64,000 nt of DNA from Stackebrandtia nassauensis DSM 44728 (GTDB taxonomy: Bacteria > Actinomycetota > Actinomycetes > Mycobacteriales > Micromonosporaceae). The notes under the pieces were generated by a model. It made no database searches, was not told the DNA's origin, and was given only the letters and a program-made list of their open reading frames with translations. Positions 46,307 through 54,486 of this stretch are shown in pieces; the first letter of the stretch is position 1; each line of letters opens with the position of its first letter. The DNA is taken from the NCBI RefSeq assembly GCF_000024545.1, contig NC_013947.1, positions 372,001 to 436,000 of the forward strand, given 5' to 3'. A program made the position numbers and the translations under genes.

Positions 46307-46890
46307 GTCGGGCCGTCCGTTTCCATGGCGCGCCACAGGGTTCGCGTGGTCGCGTCGATGTCGTCGAGGGGGAGTTCGGGGTCCAGCAGCAGTTGCAGTG
46401 CCAGGCTGTCGATCGTGGCGACGAGCAGGGCGGCGGCCCCGCGCGTCCGGGCCGGTGACCAGGACGGGTGTCGGGTGTGGAGCCACTGTTCCACCCGGGA
46501 GCGGCCGTCGGCGAACTCCTCGCGCACCAGGGCGCCGATGGCGGGATCGTCGAAGCTGGCGCTGATCAGGGCGGTGGTGACCCGGCCCGCGTGCCGGTCG
46601 TCGCGTGCCGCGCGCAGCATGCGTTTCAGTGTCGCGGGGAACGCGTCCGGTTCGACCGACAGGAGTTCGTCGAACAGCGCGGTGATCGACTGCCGGGCGG
46701 CCTGGGCCGCGACGGCGAGCCGCAGGCCGTCGGATCCCTTGAAGTAGTAGTGCACCAGGCCGGGGTTGGCCTCGGCGCGGGCGGCGACGGCGCGGTGGGT
46801 GAGGCCCTCCCAGCCGGATTCGGACAGGATCTCGACACCGGCGGCCACCAGTTCGGCCTGCCGTCGCCGTCCTCGTGAGGCTTGCGGCAC
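46303..46890 (-). CDS. TetR-family regulator
   Basis: 195 residues. Helix-turn-helix domain in residues 5-55: RRRQAELVAAGVEILSESGW, then LTHRAVAARAEANPGLVHYY. The C-terminal half is a ligand-binding all-helical domain. ATG at 46890. A perfect 33-base palindrome lies 10 bases upstream, a natural autoregulatory operator. Likely regulates itself and the coupled membrane protein gene. Confidence 0.92.
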   Translation of the reverse strand: MPQASRGRRRQAELVAAGVEILSESGWEGLTHRAVAARAEANPGLVHYYFKGSDGLRLAVAAQAARQSITALFDELLSVEPDAFPATLKRMLRAARDDRHAGRVTTALISASFDDPAIGALVREEFADGRSRVEQWLHTRHPSWSPARTRGAAALLVATIDSLALQLLLDPELPLDDIDATTRTLWRAMETDGPT

Positions 46891-46900
46891 GAGCGCTCCT

Positions 46901-46933
46901 TTAGTCGTATGCCTAACTTAGGCATACGACTAA
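46901..46933. promoter_or_regulatory. Perfect 33-base palindrome, TetR operator
   Basis: Arms TTAGTCGTATGCCTAA (46901-46916) and TTAGGCATACGACTAA (46918-46933) around a single C. It lies directly upstream of the TetR start at 46890 in the 56-base gap before mycP. Each arm itself starts with TTAG and ends with CTAA, a shorter nested repeat. Confidence 0.85.
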
Positions 46934-46946
46934 GATAGCCGACGAT

Positions 46947-48248
46947 CTAGGGGCAGCGCCAGCGGCGGTTGCGGCCGCGCGGCACGATCACCTTCGCGGC
47001 CAGGAAGACCAGCACCAGGGCGGCGGCGCAGGCGGTGAACAGCAACGCCCGCTTCCGGGTCACGGCGCCCGGATCGCTGGCCTGCTGCGGCGCGTCCGGG
47101 GTGATGGCCTCGCGCTTCTCGGCGGCGGTGAGCACGGTGGTCAGGGCGCGGTACGGGTTGAGTTCGCCGTACCCGACCAGCTGGTTGCGTCCGCCCGGCG
47201 GATGGTCGGCGGTGACCAGCATCCGTGCGGCGGTCTCCTCCGGGGAGTCCTTGGGGTAGTAGGACTTCAGCAGCGCGGCCGTCGCCGACACGTACGGGGC
47301 GGCGAAGCTGGTGCCGCCCTTCTCGCGACGGCCGTAGCCACCGCCCGACGGGGCGGGGCCGTCGATCTGCTCGCCCGGCGCGGCGATGTCCACATAGTCA
47401 CCGATGCTGGACGACTCGACGTGCTCGCCGTTGGGGCGCAGCCCCGCCACCGCGATCACGGTGTCGTAGGCCGCCGGATAGGACTTGCGGCCCTCGGCAC
47501 CGGAGTTACCGGCGGCGGCCACCACCACGACGTCCTTCCTGTGCGCGTACTCGATGGCCTCCTGCAACGCCGTGGTGTGCACCGAGGTCAGCGACAGGTT
47601 GATGACGTCGGCTCCCTTGTCGACGGCGTCGCGGATCGCGTCAACCACCGGCACCACCGCGTCACGGCTGGTGGCGCTCTCCACGGTGTCGATGACCCGG
47701 TACGACAGGATCGACGCGTCCGGCGCCAGGCCGTGGAACGGCGAGTCGGAGGTGTCGGCCCCGGCGATGATCCCGGCGACCAGCGTGCCGTGCGAGGCCA
47801 TGTCGCAGCGGGCGCCGAGCTTGTCCTCGGTGTAGTCGACGGCCTTCACGCGTCCCTTGAGGATCGGGTGCTCGCCGACCCCGGAGTCGATGACGGCGAC
47901 CTTCATGTCCTCGCCACGGGTCAACGGCCACATCCGTTCCGGCCGCATCCGCTCCAGCGGCCACGGCGTCTGCGGCATCGGGTCGTCGCGCGACTCGGCC
48001 TCGCAGCCCTTGGCGTAGGCGGGCGACGGACACACGACGATCGCGGCCAACGCGAGGCACGCGGCGAAGCCCGACAACAGCCGTCGCGATCGACGAGCCG
48101 TCCCGGCCGTCACCGCACGGCGCGCCCCGCTCGACAACAGCCGCCGCAGGGTGCCTCGCCGATGTCCCGCTGGGGGACCGGGACTTCGGCGAGGCGCCGT
48201 CACGGCCGGTTGATCGCGCGTCCCAACGCTCGCGCAGACCTCCCTCAT
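46947..48248 (-). CDS. mycP: Mycosin, ESX membrane-anchored subtilisin-like protease
   Basis: 433 residues from ATG 48248, whose A is the last base of the preceding stop (TGATG). An unusually basic leader of about 55 residues precedes the signal segment (LLSGFAACLALAAIVVCPSP). The catalytic triad is D121 (VAVIDSGVGEHP), H153 (SHGTLVAGI) and S314 (GGTSFAAPYVSA). The C-terminal helix LFTACAAALVLVFLAAKVIV anchors it. Mycosins stabilise the ESX complex and process substrates. It is read from the operator pair near 49989 together with the hydrolase gene. Confidence 0.94.
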   Translation of the reverse strand: MREVCASVGTRDQPAVTAPRRSPGPPAGHRRGTLRRLLSSGARRAVTAGTARRSRRLLSGFAACLALAAIVVCPSPAYAKGCEAESRDDPMPQTPWPLERMRPERMWPLTRGEDMKVAVIDSGVGEHPILKGRVKAVDYTEDKLGARCDMASHGTLVAGIIAGADTSDSPFHGLAPDASILSYRVIDTVESATSRDAVVPVVDAIRDAVDKGADVINLSLTSVHTTALQEAIEYAHRKDVVVVAAAGNSGAEGRKSYPAAYDTVIAVAGLRPNGEHVESSSIGDYVDIAAPGEQIDGPAPSGGGYGRREKGGTSFAAPYVSATAALLKSYYPKDSPEETAARMLVTADHPPGGRNQLVGYGELNPYRALTTVLTAAEKREAITPDAPQQASDPGAVTRKRALLFTACAAALVLVFLAAKVIVPRGRNRRWRCP

Positions 48249-49885
48249 CACGGCCGGACGGACTCGGGCCGCAGCACCGACGGGTCCTGCAGCGTGATCG
48301 GCAGCTGGTTGGACTGCCCGGTGACGATGTCGGCGATGCCCTCGCGGGCCGGGTTGCCGGGGTTCCAGTAGTCGGAGTGGCCGCCGTCGCCGCCGGGGAA
48401 GACCCGGCCGCCGAAGTCGGCGTCCACGGGATCGTTGCCGTGGAACCATTCCGGGACGTGCCGGATGATGTCGTCCGAACCCCGGGTGGCGAAGACGTGG
48501 TCGGCGCCGATGCCCTGGAAGTCGCCCGCGCTGTCGACGGTGGCGCCCGGACTGGCGACGAAGACCAGGTTGTCGATCCTCAGGTCGGCCTGACTGGCCG
48601 CGTAGCCGACGGTCGAGGAGCCGTAACTGTGGCCCAGCAGGGTGTTCAGCGAGGCCGGCCCCTCATGGGTGGCGCGCAGTCCATGCTGGAACGTCGTCAG
48701 ATCGCCCGCCGCAGCCCGGTAGGCGTTGTCGTTGGCGGCGCCGAAGACACCGTCGGGGGCGTCGTATCCCAGCCACATCACCGATGCGGTGCTGGATCCG
48801 GGCAGGTTGGCCGCCGCGTCGGCCTGCATCCGCAGCGAGTAGTCCATGCTGGTGCCGATGCCCTCCACGTCGGTGGTCATGCCGGGCACGAAGGTGAGGA
48901 CGTTGTCGGCGGTGTCGGGGTTGCCGACCGACATCACCAGTTTCCCGTCGCTGGCGGAGTCGTAGTCGATGAGGTGCAGCTTCTCGGTGGAGCCCTGCAG
49001 GTCGGTGCGGCCCAGTTGGTCCTTGACGCTGTTGAGGTTGTCCCAGCGCTGGTCCAGCTCGCGTACCCGGGAGGCGGCCTCCTGGTACTCCTGCCGCGAG
49101 GCCAGGTCGTGCGGGCTGCCGGGGCTGAGTTTCGACAGTTCCTCGCGGGCGGCCGACAGCTGCCCGCCGACACTGTCCATCTCGGAGGTCAGCGCCAGCC
49201 GGTTCGCCTGGTCCCGCACCGCGATCGGCACGCCGTCCAGGCCACCGACCGCCTTGGGGTCGGCCGCGATGAGCGCCTCGCGCTGCTGCTGCGACAGGCC
49301 GTCCCACCACTCCTTGACCTTCGCCGGATCGGTGCCCTCGGCGGGAACCGTGGCACCGGCGGTGCTCGGGGCCGGGACGGCACCGCCGGTGACGGCCGAC
49401 AACTGGCCCGCGGCGTTCTGGTCGGCGGTGTTGGCGCGCGTGACCGCGTCGCGGATCCAGCCCGCGACCTTCATCGCGTTCTGTTTGGCGGTGGCGACCG
49501 CGGCGGCGGACGGCTGCGGACCCAGCGCCTCCCAGTTGACGTATACGGTGCCGTTGCCGTCGACCCGGCCGGGTATGGACGGGGCCGCCGACACGGCGGA
49601 TTCCAGCTGCTGCTTGGCGGCGTTCATCTCGCCGACCAGTGTGGACACGATCTGGTCGATCCTGCCGTAGCTGGTCGCGGCGTTGCGATAGCCGGTGACG
49701 TGCTCGGTGAGTTTGGTGCCCGCGGCGGTGGCGTCGTCGCCGGACCAGCCTGCCGACAGGCCGCGGCGCAGCCGGTCGGTCTCGGCCCCGAACTGTTCCA
49801 GTTCGCGGGCCAGTTTGCGGGCGGCGTCGGCGCCGCTGAGCAGGGACTGAGTGGTGGACTGTTGAAGTTGTGCGAAAGTGACCAT
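48248..49885 (-). CDS. WXG-headed alpha/beta hydrolase (DUF1023), ESX-associated
   Basis: 545 residues from ATG 49885. Residues 1-100 form a WXG100-like helical domain with GWSGDDATAAGTKL at about 47. Residues 280-500 are the DUF1023 alpha/beta hydrolase domain: TASVMWLGYDAPDGV, LLGHSYGSSTVGYA (nucleophile Ser) and NLVFVASPGATVDS. The family includes putative esterases carried in ESX loci. The WXG head suggests delivery by the ESX system or assembly at it. Coupled to mycP by a TGATG overlap. Start at 49933 rejected, as it would remove the leader. Confidence 0.87.
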   Translation of the reverse strand: MVTFAQLQQSTTQSLLSGADAARKLARELEQFGAETDRLRRGLSAGWSGDDATAAGTKLTEHVTGYRNAATSYGRIDQIVSTLVGEMNAAKQQLESAVSAAPSIPGRVDGNGTVYVNWEALGPQPSAAAVATAKQNAMKVAGWIRDAVTRANTADQNAAGQLSAVTGGAVPAPSTAGATVPAEGTDPAKVKEWWDGLSQQQREALIAADPKAVGGLDGVPIAVRDQANRLALTSEMDSVGGQLSAAREELSKLSPGSPHDLASRQEYQEAASRVRELDQRWDNLNSVKDQLGRTDLQGSTEKLHLIDYDSASDGKLVMSVGNPDTADNVLTFVPGMTTDVEGIGTSMDYSLRMQADAAANLPGSSTASVMWLGYDAPDGVFGAANDNAYRAAAGDLTTFQHGLRATHEGPASLNTLLGHSYGSSTVGYAASQADLRIDNLVFVASPGATVDSAGDFQGIGADHVFATRGSDDIIRHVPEWFHGNDPVDADFGGRVFPGGDGGHSDYWNPGNPAREGIADIVTGQSNQLPITLQDPSVLRPESVRP

Positions 49886-49988
49886 GGCTACCGCTTCGGC
49901 TCGCGAACGTCGGGGGAAGTCGTGACCCGGCACCGGCCGAGAAGCGTGTGCGGGCCGATCGGCCGGTGACGGGGCAGCACCAGAATAC

Positions 49989-50002
49989 GCAAAACGTTTT
50001 GT
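49989..50002. promoter_or_regulatory. LacI-type operator E in the mycP-operon/lacI divergent gap
   Basis: GCAAAACGTTTTGT, one mismatch from a perfect palindrome, 104 bases from the start of the hydrolase-mycP operon. Confidence 0.7.
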
Positions 50003-50037
50003 GATGGCAACCGTGGTTGATCACTTCGGCCGAAGCC

Positions 50038-50051
50038 GCACAACGTTTTGC
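50038..50051. promoter_or_regulatory. LacI-type operator F upstream of the lacI-family gene
   Basis: GCACAACGTTTTGC lies 14 bases upstream of the regulator start and 49 bases (centre to centre) from site E. This supports negative autoregulation and, with site E, possible looping. Confidence 0.7.
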
Positions 50052-50064
50052 GAAAGCGGCCGTT

Positions 50065-51186
50065 ATGGTGGGGGTGCAGCGGCGAACCCATGAGGAAGTG
50101 ACGGATTTAGTGGCATCTGGTGGACGGGTCGGCATCACCGACGTGGCCAAACGGGCCGGGGTCAGCGTTACCACGGTCTCGCACGTGCTCAGTTCCCGAC
50201 GGCCGGTCGCCGAGGCGACCCGGCAGAAGGTGCTGCGGGTGATCGAGGAGCTGGACTACCGCCCCAACGAGGTGGCCCGCAGCATGCGGGTCCAGCGCAC
50301 CTCCACCGTCGGGCTGGTGGTCCCCAACATCTCGCACCCCTTCTACACCGCCGCCGCCCGGGGCCTTGAGGACGCGCTGCGTCCCGAGGGCTACCACTGC
50401 ATCGTGACCAGCACCGACGCCGACCGCGACGTGGAGCGCGACGCGGTGCGGCAGCTGCTGTCGCGCGTCGACGGCTTCGTCATCTCCGGCGCCGACAAAC
50501 GCACCGAGGACATCCAGCCGATCCTGGACGCGAAACTGCCGCTGGTGATGCTGGGCGCCGACATCCCCGGGCCCGGTTTCGACGTGGTCACCAACGCCGA
50601 CTTCGAATCCGGCTCGCTCGCGGCCCAGCACATGCTGGAGCGCGGCCACCGCCGGATCGCGTTCATCACCGCCGAGGACGACTTCGCGGCCGGGGCCCGC
50701 CGGGTGGAGGGCTACCGCAGCGCGCTCGACAAGGCGGGGCTGAGCACCGAGGCCAGCCTGGTGATCCGGGCGGCGGCCTCGCTGGAGGGCGGCGCCAAGG
50801 CGCTGGCGAACCTGCGCAAGCTCGCCGAACCGCCGGACGCGGTCATCTGCGTCAGCGACGTGATGGCCATCGGCGCGATGTACGCGGCCCGCGAGGCGGG
50901 ACTGCGGATCCCCGAGGACGTGGCCGTGATGGGCTTCGACGACACCGAGGCCGCGGCCCTGGTGGCGCCGCCGCTGACCACGATGGCCACGGCCTCGCGG
51001 GACCACGGCCGCAAGGCGGGCGAGCTGATCCTGCGCCGGATCCAGGACGGCACGGCCGATGTCGAGCCGCAGCGGGTGGTGTTCCCGGCGAAGCTGATCC
51101 AGCGCGAGTCGACCTTAGGCCGGTGGCGGGGGTTGCTGCGGGTTCTGCCCGGGCGGGAGCGGCGGTTGCTGGCCCGGCTGGGGTGA
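50065..51186 (+). CDS. LacI-family transcriptional regulator of the ESX locus
   Basis: 373 residues from ATG 50065; later GTG starts at 50098 or 50110 are possible and keep the DNA-binding domain intact. Helix-turn-helix and hinge: GITDVAKRAGVSVTTVSHVL, then EELDYRPNEVARSMR. The periplasmic-binding-protein-like effector domain has VGLVVPNISHPFYTAAARGL, ISGADKRTE, HRRIAFITAEDDF and VMGFDDTEAAAL. LacI proteins bind palindromes with central CG; six such sites lie in front of the ESX units and this gene. An effector (sugar or nucleoside-like) is expected but unknown. Confidence 0.93.
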   Translation: MVGVQRRTHEEVTDLVASGGRVGITDVAKRAGVSVTTVSHVLSSRRPVAEATRQKVLRVIEELDYRPNEVARSMRVQRTSTVGLVVPNISHPFYTAAARGLEDALRPEGYHCIVTSTDADRDVERDAVRQLLSRVDGFVISGADKRTEDIQPILDAKLPLVMLGADIPGPGFDVVTNADFESGSLAAQHMLERGHRRIAFITAEDDFAAGARRVEGYRSALDKAGLSTEASLVIRAAASLEGGAKALANLRKLAEPPDAVICVSDVMAIGAMYAAREAGLRIPEDVAVMGFDDTEAAALVAPPLTTMATASRDHGRKAGELILRRIQDGTADVEPQRVVFPAKLIQRESTLGRWRGLLRVLPGRERRLLARLG

Positions 51187-51393
51187 CTGCGGCTGTTGGC
51201 CGTAGCCGTGTGGCGGCGGGGCCGGTCGCATCGGCTGGACGGGATGCCGGGCGCGCAGCTCAGCGGACAGTTTGTTGACCCGCACGCTCAGCAGGATGAC
51301 TGCGACGACGGCCGCCAGCGACAGCAGCAGCGTGCCGCCGAGCAGGACCGGAATCCACAGCGGGGTGCTGGCTACTTCAGCTGACATGTCCAT
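51115..51393 (-). CDS. Small membrane protein with proline/glutamine-rich tail, 92 aa
   Basis: One hydrophobic helix (LWIPVLLGGTLLLSLAAVVA) is followed by a coiled segment and a cytoplasmic-type tail of Pro/Gln repeats from residue 50 to the end. ATG at 51393 or at the third codon, after GAGG. The 3' end overlaps the end of the LacI-family gene on the other strand by 72 bases. No family recognised; may be an ESX accessory because of its place next to the regulator. Confidence 0.65.
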   Translation of the reverse strand: MDMSAEVASTPLWIPVLLGGTLLLSLAAVVAVILLSVRVNKLSAELRARHPVQPMRPAPPPHGYGQQPQSPQPGQQPPLPPGQNPQQPPPPA

Positions 51394-51409
51394 GGGACCT
51401 CGCTGTCTG

Positions 51410-51514
51410 TCACTTCCGCTTGGCCTTGCTGACGAGCAGGACGATCCCGACGATCACCGCCACCACCACGAGCAGACAAACCCCGCCGATCACCAGTGCC
51501 AGGAGTTTTCCCAC
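51410..51514 (-). CDS. 34-aa single-helix membrane peptide
   Basis: GTG at 51514 placed 8 bases after AAAGGA. The product is almost entirely one hydrophobic helix (KLLALVIGGVCLLVVVAVIV) followed by a basic end (SKAKRK), giving inside-positive orientation. It lies 16 bases upstream of the 92-residue membrane protein on the same strand, forming a two-gene unit. Too short for family assignment. Confidence 0.6.
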   Translation of the reverse strand: MGKLLALVIGGVCLLVVVAVIVGIVLLVSKAKRK

Positions 51515-51613
51515 GATTTCGGTCCTTTCGGTCGAATGTGACGGTCGCTCGTCGCTCCTACGGTAGTCCCCGCATTGACGGATTCGTGACCTGCGCCGGG
51601 CATTATTGCCCAC

Positions 51614-52453
51614 ATGCTGCGGATACACCTGAGCCCCGAGGACGTGGCGCGGCTGTCCTTCAAGACCGCGCCGCACCTGGAGATCGGTGCCAGTGTGCAG
51701 GCGCTGCGGTCCCCGAACGGACGCCCCGGCGTGGAACGCTGGCGCAACCGGACGCTGCCGAGGCTGCCGCGCGCCGCGTGGCCGCTGCTGGAGTTCGTCA
51801 TGGAGAACGGCCACGCGTCTAGGGAACTGCTCGAGTACTGCGGGATCGAGGAGTACACCGACGTTCCCGACGGGCTGGTCGCGGCGTGCCGGGCCTACGA
51901 GGCGGTGTGCATGGCGCCGGTGAAGGACGCGATCCGCGCCTGTGTCGACGCCGAGCTGGTCCGGGTCGGACAGGCGCTGCTGTCGGACGGCGCGGCCACG
52001 GCGCTCGACGGCTTGGGCCCGGGTATCTCCTTCGACGGCCGGACCCTCGCGATCGACGCCGACTACGGCACCGACCTCGACGTTCACCTTGGGGGACAAG
52101 GACTTCGGCTGATCCCGGCGCTGTTCTGGAACCGGCCCGGGTTCACCGACGAGGGGGTGGACGTCCCGACGCTGGTCTACCCGGTGGCACGTCCGAAATA
52201 CCCGTATTCGTCCAGTGTGGATGACATGGCACTGGAGAAGCTGCTGGGCCGCAACCGGGCCCGGGTGCTGCGCGCGGCGGCCTCGGGCGGCGGCACCGGC
52301 GAGCTGGCCCGGTCGCTGGGCATCAGCGCCGCGTCCGCGTCCGAGCACCTGGGGGTGTTGCGCGACGCGGGTTTCGTTGTCACGCAACGGGACGGCAAGG
52401 CGGTGCGGCATCACCTGACGCCGTTGGGCGCGGCGACACTGCGATTCGGCTGA
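51614..52453 (+). CDS. ArsR-like winged-helix regulator, 279 aa
   Basis: The C-terminal 80 residues form the winged helix: EKLLGRNRARVLRAAASGGG, TGELARSLGISAASASEHLG, LRDAGFVVTQRDGKAVRHHL. The N-terminal 200 residues (MLRIHLSPEDVARLSFKTAP) are a domain common in actinobacterial proteins of this type without a known ligand. Divergent from the small membrane genes. Target unknown. Confidence 0.9.
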   Translation: MLRIHLSPEDVARLSFKTAPHLEIGASVQALRSPNGRPGVERWRNRTLPRLPRAAWPLLEFVMENGHASRELLEYCGIEEYTDVPDGLVAACRAYEAVCMAPVKDAIRACVDAELVRVGQALLSDGAATALDGLGPGISFDGRTLAIDADYGTDLDVHLGGQGLRLIPALFWNRPGFTDEGVDVPTLVYPVARPKYPYSSSVDDMALEKLLGRNRARVLRAAASGGGTGELARSLGISAASASEHLGVLRDAGFVVTQRDGKAVRHHLTPLGAATLRFG

Positions 52454-52538
52454 CACCGAAAAGATGGCAGAGCCCATCCCGCGACACGACTCTGGGATCA
52501 GGCGGCGCCCGCCGCCTGGCACATATCTTGGAGCCCAT

Positions 52539-53879
52539 ATGAAAAAGAGATTCCTGCTGCTGGCGGGGGTGCTCGCGGCGTCGGTGGCGGCCGTCGGGCC
52601 CGCCCAGGCCGCCGAACCGGACGAACCGGTGACGCCACAGGACGCGAAGTACCTGTTGTCCCTCGACAGCGACGCCACCGGGGCGAACTGGAGCGGAACC
52701 CAGACCGTCACCTTCCGCAACAAGTCGGACCGGACGATGGACACCCTGTGGATAAGACTGTGGGGAAACGGTCGCGGCGGTTGTGACGACCGGGCCGTGT
52801 CGATCGAGCCCCGGTTCGGCGGCGAACTGGGTGCCGAGACCGTCGACTGCACCGCGGTGCCGATCGAGTTGACCCGACCGGTTCCGGCGGGGAGAACCGG
52901 CATGGTGTCCGTCGACGTCGACATCGCCGTCCCCGAGGAGACCTACCGCTTCGGACGGGCCGGGGACTACCGGTTCATCGGCAACGCCATCCCGGTGCTG
53001 GCCGTCCACGACGGCACCGGCGAGCTGCCGCCGTTCACGTCCTTCGGCGAGTCCTTCTACACGCTGGAGTCGGATTTCCTTGTGACCCTTGACCACCCGA
53101 ACGCGGTCAAGGTGCCCGCGACCGGCAGGTCCATCGCCGAGGTGAAGCACGGCAAGAACACCACGACGGTCATCAAGGCCAACAACGTCCGCGACTTCGC
53201 CTGGGCGGCGGGGCCGTTCGCGAAGGTCGACACCGTCTCGGCCACCGGCGCCAAGCTGCGCACCTGGTACCCGGGCGACATCGACAAGGCCAAGGCCGAG
53301 GAGGTCACCGGCTGGGTGAAGGAGGGAATGGACACCTTCGACGCGGCCTACGGCGAATACCCGTACTCCGAAATGGACACCGTGATCGGCGACTGGGAAG
53401 GCTTCGCCGGCATGGAATACCCGGGCTTCATCCTCACCGAGCCCGCCAAGGTTCCGGCGGTCCACGAGGCCGGGCACCAGTGGTTCTACGGCCTGGTCGG
53501 CAACGACCAGTACAACGACCCGTGGCTGGACGAATCGGTCACCCAGTACATGACCAACACCATCACCGGAGTGCCCGGATACTGCGCCACCGCGCCGTTC
53601 TGGTTCTCCGACGGCATGCGGATCGACGCCGGGATGGACTACTACAACGAACACATCGAGGACGAGTACGCGCCCGCCATCTACGGCGACGGCGCCTGCA
53701 TGCTGGCCGAACTGGAGACCACGATCGGCAAGCCCGCGATGGACGAGGCGCTGCGCACCGCCGTCGCGGAGTTCTCGGGCGGGGTCATCACCTCCGACGA
53801 GCTGCGCGGCATCTTCGCCGAGGTGTCGGGTCAGGATCTGAGCGCGTTCTGGGAACGCTGGCGCAACACCGGCGCCTGA
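52539..53879 (+). CDS. Secreted M1-family (aminopeptidase N-like) metalloprotease
   Basis: 446 residues with a signal peptide (RFLLLAGVLAASVAAVGPAQ, cut after AQA). An N-terminal beta-sandwich domain up to about 210 precedes the catalytic domain: GFAGMEYPG near 290 (variant of GAMEN), zinc site HEAGHQWFYGLVG near 309 with the second ligand Glu in DPWLDESVTQY. It is shorter than full aminopeptidase N (about 850 residues), lacking most of the C-terminal helical domain, but all catalytic residues are present. ATG preceded by TTGGAG. Confidence 0.92.
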   Translation: MKKRFLLLAGVLAASVAAVGPAQAAEPDEPVTPQDAKYLLSLDSDATGANWSGTQTVTFRNKSDRTMDTLWIRLWGNGRGGCDDRAVSIEPRFGGELGAETVDCTAVPIELTRPVPAGRTGMVSVDVDIAVPEETYRFGRAGDYRFIGNAIPVLAVHDGTGELPPFTSFGESFYTLESDFLVTLDHPNAVKVPATGRSIAEVKHGKNTTTVIKANNVRDFAWAAGPFAKVDTVSATGAKLRTWYPGDIDKAKAEEVTGWVKEGMDTFDAAYGEYPYSEMDTVIGDWEGFAGMEYPGFILTEPAKVPAVHEAGHQWFYGLVGNDQYNDPWLDESVTQYMTNTITGVPGYCATAPFWFSDGMRIDAGMDYYNEHIEDEYAPAIYGDGACMLAELETTIGKPAMDEALRTAVAEFSGGVITSDELRGIFAEVSGQDLSAFWERWRNTGA

Positions 53880-53888
53880 GCCGGTTTG

Positions 53889-53921
53889 GGGGGACCTCGC
53901 CGTCACACGGCCGGGTCCCCC
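53889..53921. terminator. Hairpin between convergent peptidase and LuxR-type genes
   Basis: GGGGGACC (53889-53896) pairs with GGTCCCCC (53914-53921) in the 47-base gap; no T-run. Termination is inferred from position. Confidence 0.5.
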
Positions 53922-53926
53922 GTCGG

Positions 53927-54265
53927 CTAGAAGAGGTCTTCGAGACTGATCCAGCCGCGCTGGTGTGCCAGGCCGCCGACCTGGAACCGGCTGTGAACGC
54001 CGTAGCGCTCCATCAGGCTGGCGCTCATGCGTCGCACCGTCCGCAGCGAGACCTCCAGTTCCCGGGCGGCGCGCTGGTCGGTGTAGCCGCGGGCCCACAG
54101 CCGCAGCAGTTTGCGTTCCCGGGGCGAGGGAGCGGCTGGTTCCCGGCGCGATGTCGCGGCCGGGCGGGTCGGGCCGGTGGTGGGGTGCGGCGCGATCCGG
54201 GGTTCGGGTCTGCCGGTCAGGCGGCAGGACTCCGCCAGCTCTCGGACTTCCATGGACTGAAGCAT
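53927..54265 (-). CDS. Small LuxR-type HTH regulator, 112 aa
   Basis: The ATG at 54265 has a good distance to GGAGGG; the ATG at 54271 abuts it and is less likely. The C-terminus is a LuxR/GerE-like HTH: SPRERKLLRLWARGYTDQRA, ARELEVSLRTVRRMSASLME. The N-terminal 50 residues are Pro/Arg-rich and without a domain. Related to orphan streptomycete regulators of this size. Target unknown. Confidence 0.85.
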   Translation of the reverse strand: MLQSMEVRELAESCRLTGRPEPRIAPHPTTGPTRPAATSRREPAAPSPRERKLLRLWARGYTDQRAARELEVSLRTVRRMSASLMERYGVHSRFQVGGLAHQRGWISLEDLF

Positions 54266-54486
54266 GTCCATCCCTCCAGGGGTCGATGTATCGGTTGAGA
54301 ATCAATCACCGCCGCGCACATCGAGGCGCATACGCGAAGCACACGGTTGGCGTTGTGATGCCACTTTCCCCGCGCGCGCGTCAAAAGCTTCATGAGTTCG
54401 GCACGCCAACTCGTGCGCCGTGCCGACGGTCACTACCGGTGATAAATCGTTCGAGCCGGGTGGCATGCGATTGCTAGCGTGACGAC

